Assembly: GCA_021292105.1 (NCBI GenBank)
Contig: CM037866.1
Span: 1,659,256-1,723,255, forward strand
Direction: 5' to 3'
Origin: Anadara kagoshimensis
Taxonomy: Eukaryota; Mollusca; Bivalvia; Arcoida; Arcidae
Length of the DNA: 64,000 nt
Position 1 is the stretch's first letter, and each line of letters opens with the position of its first letter. Below the pieces are notes generated by a model. That model made no database searches, was not told where the DNA came from, and saw nothing but the letters and a program-made list of their open reading frames with translations. The translations under genes were made by a program, and so were the position numbers. Of the stretch, positions 57,798 to 64,000 are shown piece after piece.

Positions 57798-59120
57798 TGG
57801 GCATTTACTATTCTTGAATCATGAAGATCATATTATATTATAGTTATAATAACAGTATTTTCAAAAGTTAATTCAATTTATTGGCATAAAACCGTGATTA
57901 AGTTTAACAATTTCAACCATAAACATAAGTTATTACTCGTCCGCGCATAAGCGCGCCAAATTCAAAAGGTTATTTTTTACCTACGCGCAGTTTCCCGCGG
58001 GAAATTGGGGTTATTGAAGCTGATGTCAATAAAATGGAAAAAAAATATCTCTGTTATTTATTTCTCAGTTTCTATAGAGAAGAATAATGATACGTAGTTA
58101 TATACGCATTGAACATTTTCAAGAATGATTTTTTAATGCATTTATGCCATCATACCTGCCGCCAAAGTCGCCCAAAATGAAAATTTTGAAAAAATATCAC
58201 ACGTGCTCACCGTAAATTCTAGCCTCAAAACAGAGAGTATGCATCTGTTTATACAAATACTTCTGTCAGTATTCCGATGCGGGACGTGCATTTATAAACT
58301 TATCAACAAACCCTACAGGTTTCATTGTAAACAAAATAGCCATTATTTATTTTGTATTTGCCCGCGAAAAAAATGCCGGTGTACCGAAAATTGAAAATGT
58401 TGCTGAGCTAGGTGCACCGAACATTAATTAAAGATGATTAATTATGCAACCTCTCTCCACTCTTAACAGTTGTCCCGTTACAACAACTGCCGGTAAGTCA
58501 CATGGGTTCTTTGTTTCTTGGTTTAATGATACTATGAAACGAATCATAACTCATCAATTTTCATTCAAATGTTATTGGAAATCTTTAAGCCAAGTTACAA
58601 GTATCATTCTATGTTAATGTTTACCTTACATTAACGATAGTGGGCCTCTACCTATTTATCGTATGATGTACGCAATTTTCACACTCAAGACCTTGTAATG
58701 ACTGACTAGATCAATATCTCCAATAAAACCGGAGATGGGCAGGTTCGGTAATACATGTATTAAGTAATTTTTCGGCTAAATTAATGTTTTGATCACTTAA
58801 TCTATCGAGGCAAAATTCCGAATTCTGATATGAAGTATGTGGAAATAAGAGTCTAAACGAAATCATGGCCTGTGACCATTTAAACGGGGCTGTTGGATGG
58901 CTCAATGCTACTGTAATTTATTTAATCGATTTAACTATTTTAGGAAGATTTCAATTTTCATAGGTTTTTTTGTTTAGTTAACTATGACTGAAAAACTAAA
59001 TGTTGTTTATATTTTAACTACGGTAGCAAAGCATAATTTTGTCTTCAGAAGTCATCATATATCAATTTGTTTCATTGATCTGAACAGTGGGTTTTATTCT
59101 AAATCTAAAATCTGAAAACA
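57798..59120. other. Intergenic, nothing recognised
   Basis: AT-rich except a modest GC rise near 57940-58010 with 'cgcgcataagcgcgcc'. No gene support. Confidence 0.45.
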
Positions 59121-59139
59121 TTACATACAAGACAGTATT

Positions 59140-59250
59140 GTCATGTGGTACTTTTGAATTTTTATGAAATAATATAATTCAAAAGTACCACATGACATGT
59201 GGTACTTTTGAATTATATTATTTCATAAAAATTCAAAAGTACCACATGAC
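59140..59250. repeat. Perfect 111-bp palindrome (55-bp arms, 1-bp centre)
   Basis: By eye the left arm from GTCATGTGGTACTTTTGAAT to the centre at 59195 is repeated exactly as its reverse complement. Each arm is itself hairpin-like, so TGTGGTACTTTTGAATT occurs four times in alternating orientation. ACAGTAT at 59132-59138 and about 59249-59255 may be a short target duplication. Confidence 0.9.
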
Positions 59251-59482
59251 AGTATGGCTACAAATTCTATGGATTACAATGAGCAAGGAGTTTCTACCAC
59301 TCTGTATCAGTTGTATTATTACAAAAGTGAAAAGTGTGTATAATGATATATTCTAGGAATGAATGATCGTGTAAATGATCGAACAAGCAATCAGAAATTC
59401 TACCATTGCCAATTGAAGTTCCGTGTTGTTTTCCTATCATTTTTCTTTTAATAAATTACAATGACACCGCACATTTGGTTTA

Positions 59483-59588
59483 TCATGTGCGAATTTTTGA
59501 ATTTTTACAAAGAAAATATTTAAAAATTCTGCATAATTCAATTTTTGAATATTTTCCTTTGTAAATTTCAAAAACTCTGCACATGACA
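59483..59588. repeat. Imperfect inverted repeat (~48-bp arms)
   Basis: TCATGTGCGAATTTTTGAAT at the left pairs with the complement of the segment ending AAAAACTCTGCACATGA, and TACAAAG(A/G)AAATATT words pair internally. Terminal TCATGTG is shared with the palindrome at 59140, suggesting related foldback elements. Confidence 0.75.
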
Positions 59589-59599
59589 ATTCTGCCCTT

Positions 59600-60450
59600 A
59601 AAAATAAATGTATTTACGATTTTTATGTATTTCCTTCTTTTCAAAATGATAGTCAACTTAACATTTTTCTATCTTAATTACGATACATTTTGGCTTCTTG
59701 CCCGGTCAGATTATAATTTACGGGAGAAGAATGATTAAACCTTCTCAGAACAGTAATTGGCACAACACCTATTCCCAACACCAAAGATGTGAAAATTCCC
59801 CTCTCGTTTTTAAAACATTTTCACAATTTTAGTCAATTTCTAGACATTTGTCACTGATACGAAAGTTGTTATACAGTACAGACATTTTATATAAACGTAA
59901 TTTTGAAGTGTCAGATTTAATTTTGTTTATTTTATCTCAAGAAATTCCAGTGAAATACGCATTGATTTCTTGCTTTATTTTTTCAATATTTATAGGAATA
60001 GTAATGAGGTGTCTTCAAATAACCTTTTATGTTTAAGTCTACGAGATTTTTTTTCAATATACACAGATTTTTCATGCATACTTCACGTTAACCTATTGTA
60101 TTTGTATCTCTGCACAGTATAATGAGTGCATTATTTGATTTTTATTTAAGAGAATTCTTTCTTGAAGCTGATGTTACTTTCACAACATCTTGATAATACA
60201 ATTCGACGTCTATAATAGGCAACACTTAAATATCTTCCTAATCATTATTCAGTAGATTTCTTGATACTAGGGACATAAAATCCATGTAAAATAATTACTA
60301 TTAAACTTGCGAACACATCACTCACTTGGCAGACGTACGCCCGCTTTGTCATCAATCATATCAGTTTTTTACATGTAATTGACTTAGTTTACCGCCTACC
60401 GCAACAAAACAAATATAATGCAAGTCCGCGTAAATGGTGGCGCGCACTTT
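59600..60450. other. Intergenic, nothing recognised
   Basis: AT-rich sequence. A 62-codon frame at 59848 is hydrophobic but without promoter, splice or family support. Confidence 0.45.
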
Positions 60451-60468
60451 TTCAGTAAAGATGGAATG

Positions 60469-60732
60469 GTATTAGTTCGATGGCGAAATAACAACACAGA
60501 ATACGATGGAAAGGAGCATTACTGCCGTTGAAAAAACTTGTTCAAAGGATGCACAAGTTGGAGACAATGTTACAGTTAAATGGATAAGGAAGGTTTGGAA
60601 TGGGATACTTGTGTCCCGAGATAATTACAAAAAGGAAAAAAATTACAACAAAGCGTTTAAAACAGAAACCAAAGAAAGACACGAAAAAGATTTAAAGTAT
60701 GTAAAAAGAAAGAAGAAACAAAAAGTGGCAAA
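60469..60732 (+). CDS. Candidate first exon, small basic protein
   Basis: A frame from ATG 60510 (MERSITAVEKTC) contains VGDNVTVKWIRKVWNGILVS, which reads like a small beta-barrel (Tudor/chromo-like) segment, then a Lys-rich tail ending GCAAA|GTAAGA, a plausible donor at 60732. An overlapping frame from ATG 60469 (MVLVRWRNNNTEYDGKEHYC) looks like the natural N-terminus but is offset by one base, stopping shortly after. GC-richer sequence just upstream (60420-60460) could be a promoter. A real but frame-shifted or mis-sequenced exon is possible; no next exon was found in the window. Confidence 0.35.
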
Positions 60733-60789
60733 GTAAGATATTATTTGTATTTCAAACACTTTAAACTATTTAATGAATTAATCCCCCCA

Positions 60790-60795
<6 letters not shown>

Positions 60796-60826
<31 letters not shown>

Positions 60827-60841
60827 CTCTCTCTCTCTCTC

Positions 60842-60900
<59 letters not shown>
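60796..60900. repeat. (CT)n microsatellite
   Basis: A CT run with few interruptions, preceded by a C-rich stretch. Confidence 0.95.
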
Positions 60901-60903
<3 letters not shown>

Positions 60904-61159
60904 TCGCATTTCTGTTACTCCATCCTTACGACTTGTAATTTTTAATATAGCACAGTTTATTGTTTTTCCACATAAAATATGTAAATGTCACGATTTTAAA
61001 AATCATAATAATGTGAAATGAGTTTTCAAAAAAGGACGATTATTTTCTATAAAGACGAGGTGAAATTATTCATAAATGTGTTAAGATATTTAAATTTACA
61101 ACAACAATGAGCCATTTTCAATTAGTTCTATAACATTTAACGTCAACTCGCTTTTTTAA

Positions 61160-61206
<47 letters not shown>

Positions 61207-62073
61207 TAACATTTTGCCGTTTATCAAACTTTTTATAGTGTGTTAATCAGAATGAGAATAAATATATTACAGGACTATATGATTTGATTAAGTCCTTCAT
61301 CGTCAGCTATAAGTTAAGTGGCAGATATTTCAAATATTTTATACATTTGCTATGTGCGAATGGCAAATGGAGTGAGGGTCCTCGGTGCTGTGAGCAAGTG
61401 TCTTTTAAATTAATTTCATACACATGCCAGTTTATACATAAAATATAACAAGGTACTGCATTATACAGTACACGTAGGTCAATCTTATCTACACTGCGTC
61501 ACTAAGTGCTCCGTGAAAAAAGATTACAACTCGTTCGATGCTACATGGCTTTTTTTTTTAAATAAAAATATAAATCAACCAATATTTGTATAAATCAGTT
61601 GAAATTTATTCATTTCAGATATGAATTAAAACAATCATTTATCACAATTTGTCCAAAATAGATTAAATGATACAATGCTGACCACAAAACCTTTTAAATG
61701 TTTGTACAGGGAGGTTCCTGTTGGTGTCAACAAATGGTAATTTTCAAAATATAAATTAAAATATTTTGTAAGTTTTGCAAATAAGTAACAAATATCATGA
61801 AAAACCGTATTTAATCTTCTTTTGATATAATAAACCTTTATTATATTAAAGAAATGGGACATAAAAAACTGCATATGCAACAAACATATTTGTGATTTAA
61901 AATGGTTATGAATTATACATAGGCACTTTTAAAACGTCATAGAATAATAAATATTAAATACAATATTGGATATTCAATATTTCAATATTTAAAAAAAATG
62001 TTGTAAACACTGTGAAACAAATATCGAAAAGTTATCATGGTACTGATTTAAAAATTATCATTATCTTCTCTTT
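60901..62073. other. Intergenic with an (ATT)n tract
   Basis: (ATT)n at 61163-61205; no gene recognised. A minus-strand 82-codon frame at 61635 is AT-rich and unsupported. Confidence 0.45.
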
Positions 62074-62319
62074 TTAATTGGAGGTATTAGGAGAAGTTTC
62101 AAAACATGAAAAGGTTTTCTTCAAAAGTTGATGATTCTCTTTTAAGACATTGCCGAATACCCGAATTTGATTAAATACTTTAAGAATTGATTCCCCACCT
62201 TGCTCTGCAAAATAGCCAAAACCAAAGTAGCAGTCAGACAACCGTTGTGTAATATGATCTTCCGATAAATGTTGTTTAAAAATTATTCTAATTTTAGGAA
62301 ATTTTCTTCGAAAATTATT
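62074..62319 (-). pseudogene. 81-codon coding fragment, probable DNA-transposon-derived C-terminus
   Basis: Between an upstream TAA and a terminal TAA at 62074-62076, the minus strand encodes FRRKFPKIRIIFKQHLSEDH, then FGFGYFAEQGGESILKVFNQ, and a coiled Lys/Leu tail. The P-K-I-x-x-x-x-K-x-H-x-x-E-D-H and G-x-F-x-E-Q-G-G-E-S-I-x-x-x-F-N blocks recur in C-termini of uncharacterised, transposon-like proteins common in cnidarians and molluscs. There is no ATG, so it is a fragment or an internal exon. A short related stretch (EDKEKQEIERL) lies just upstream (about 62330-62365) in another frame. Catalytic function cannot be judged. Confidence 0.5.
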
Positions 62320-62399
62320 TTAAATAAATGCTCACCAATCTTTCAATTTCTTGTTTTTCTTTGTCCTCTATATAGGCTAGCTGTCATTAGATATTTTTA

Positions 62400-63440
62400 G
62401 ATGAATGTAACGAAACCTTGTAAATAATTCTTGAAATTTGCATTTAATTCAAAAGGCTTTAGCAGTTATGGTACAGACAAGTATACGTTTCCACCTCTAA
62501 ATAAATACATATTGCAATGATTTCCACCATGATATGCTTGTTCGCTGATTTATACATTTGGGTCGTGATTTGACCTGACGGTCTAATATGTTATAAATAG
62601 CTTGGGAAACACCCAACATACTGATATGAGTCCTTAGTAACAAGTGTTTGCGCATGCTCAATATGACGTACAAACCAAGAGTGGTCGATTTCTTTTGTAT
62701 TCGACTGGAACTTGAGATCAGTTCCACTGCACAGATGGGCGGGGCTAAAATTTACTGTTGGAAACAATACCAGTCGAATACGCCTAATTACTGTACACAA
62801 CAATACGATTCCATATCCAATGGAAATAATAGTTCTGCACAAACGTTATGGGGTATCACGTGGTACATTAAATTATTAAATACAGAATGAAAACAAAATC
62901 ATGGTTTACAAACATTATCGGGTATCATTTTCCCGTCAAATTTTTAAATTGAGTTTTTGATACATCTCTAATGAAAACAAAATCATAGACATAGTTTAAA
63001 CATTGATGCAGTGAGAAAAACCGATCGAATATTTAACAAGGATATAGATCTAGTTACTTTCTGACTTTTTTACTCAAAATAATAAAATGTTAATGAATGA
63101 ATTTTAAAATATAACGTCTACAAATTAAAACGGCGACATTTTATGGTCACGAAAATTAATGACTATAAAGTACATTAACATTTAAAAAATAATAATTATA
63201 ATAAAAAAATAAAATAAAATACTGTTACGTCAAATATTTTTGTATATGGAAACTTTGACGATATGGTCTCAGTATCTGTGGATCAAAGCAAAGCTGCTGA
63301 ATTTCAAAAAAAGTAAATTAAACCAATGAACTAATTCACATCATGTTTTTCTAGAAAAAAAAATTGAGCTTTTTCAGACAAATTTAAATAAATAAATAAA
63401 TAAAAAAAAGGTAAATATACTATTTTTAGACTTTCATGTT
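62400..63440. other. Intergenic, nothing recognised
   Basis: Overlapping short frames around 62497-62890 on both strands have no splice or family support. Confidence 0.4.
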
Positions 63441-63456
63441 GATGCAGTTACAAATT

Positions 63457-63460
<4 letters not shown>

Positions 63461-63525
<65 letters not shown>
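63461..63525. repeat. (TA)n microsatellite
   Basis: A pure TA run; the 67-codon frame through it is an artefact. Confidence 0.95.
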
Positions 63526-63529
<4 letters not shown>

Positions 63530-63530
<1 letters not shown>

Positions 63531-64000
63531 AAATTTGTTTGTATTTTTTAAACCGCTGGATTTTTACTTGAAACAGTTTTTTACTTGTCTGTCACTCACA
63601 GAATGTGTATTATCAATGAAATGGACAACAAACAAATAAGCAAACAAAGCAAATCTCAAAACTTTAACAGATAAAGATATATCATTTTAGAGGAAAAAAG
63701 TTCTATTGATAAGAAACGTTGTCTTACAATCTCTCCATGAGACAAGGGTTGATTGCTATTGATGACAATTGTATTTTACAAGCAAATAATTTGAAAGTGA
63801 CCTTTTAAAGTTAACAGTGATCACAGATAAAGCACACATAAATTTTTCTGATAATTTTAAGTTATGAAAATCACTTAAACATATTAAATACTCTTTGAGT
63901 AATATATAGTAACTAGATTTTGCCTATGAAATCGATTCTTCTTTATCGGGTCAAAGGTCAATGCAGACTGATAGTCACTATGAGCCAATCAGCGATCATT
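63530..64000. other. AT-rich end of window, nothing recognised
   Basis: No element end or coding signal was seen up to the last base. Confidence 0.4.

Noticed and set aside
1-64000. LTR retroelement or other capsid-bearing element
   Set aside because: No long direct terminal repeats with protease, integrase or capsid motifs were seen; the long direct repeats at 25-39 kb lack all of these.

Overview
This is an AT-rich, intron-containing, repeat-dense eukaryotic window, most probably from a bivalve mollusc. I infer this from three things. Many short elements run from CAAGAG plus a hairpin to a hairpin plus CTAA in an A-rich target, often around ~160-bp tandem cores, like the bivalve 'pearl'/Helitron-like non-autonomous elements. 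There is a recurring tRNA-headed SINE. Genes are sparse, with GT-AG introns. No prokaryotic gene organisation and no LTR element was recognised.

Layout. 1-3.9 kb: the last two coding exons of an unrecognised plus-strand gene. 4.6-10.8 kb: a transposon graveyard (pogo-like TA element, hAT MITE, SINE, pearl-like repeats). 10.9-19.4 kb: a three-exon minus-strand gene for a 400-residue protein with PD-(D/E)XK nuclease-like motifs; both introns are full of MITEs and SINEs. 19.9-23.6 kb: repeats and two weak candidate first exons. 23.7-25.1 kb: a degenerate ~32-bp minisatellite. 25.1-39.4 kb: a 14-kb array of long direct repeats built from four modules, bracketed by an older duplicated block. One block carries a pearl-like insertion that the other lacks, giving a filled/empty site pair.

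39.9-46 kb: a reverse-transcriptase C-terminal remnant; a minus-strand SET (KMT5A-like) frame followed by a two-zinc-finger C2H2 frame; and, head to head with it, a broken F-box/leucine-rich-repeat gene with a SINE in its tail. 47.3-52.8 kb: a Tc1-type (DD34E) transposase that reads through only if a 4.5-kb intron is removed. That intron hosts a TTAA-flanked transposon and microsatellites. 53.2-56.2 kb: a LINE interrupted by other LINE 3' ends, then a GATATC-rich degenerate repeat. 57-64 kb: mostly unannotatable AT-rich DNA with a SINE, two imperfect foldbacks, a perfect 111-bp palindrome, one candidate first exon and a 81-codon transposon-derived coding fragment.

The genes do not form an obvious pathway. 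The window's interest lies in the spliced transposase, the modular array, the natural insertion-site comparison, and the nuclease-like and SET/zinc-finger genes. All family calls are from motif reading; no search was run.
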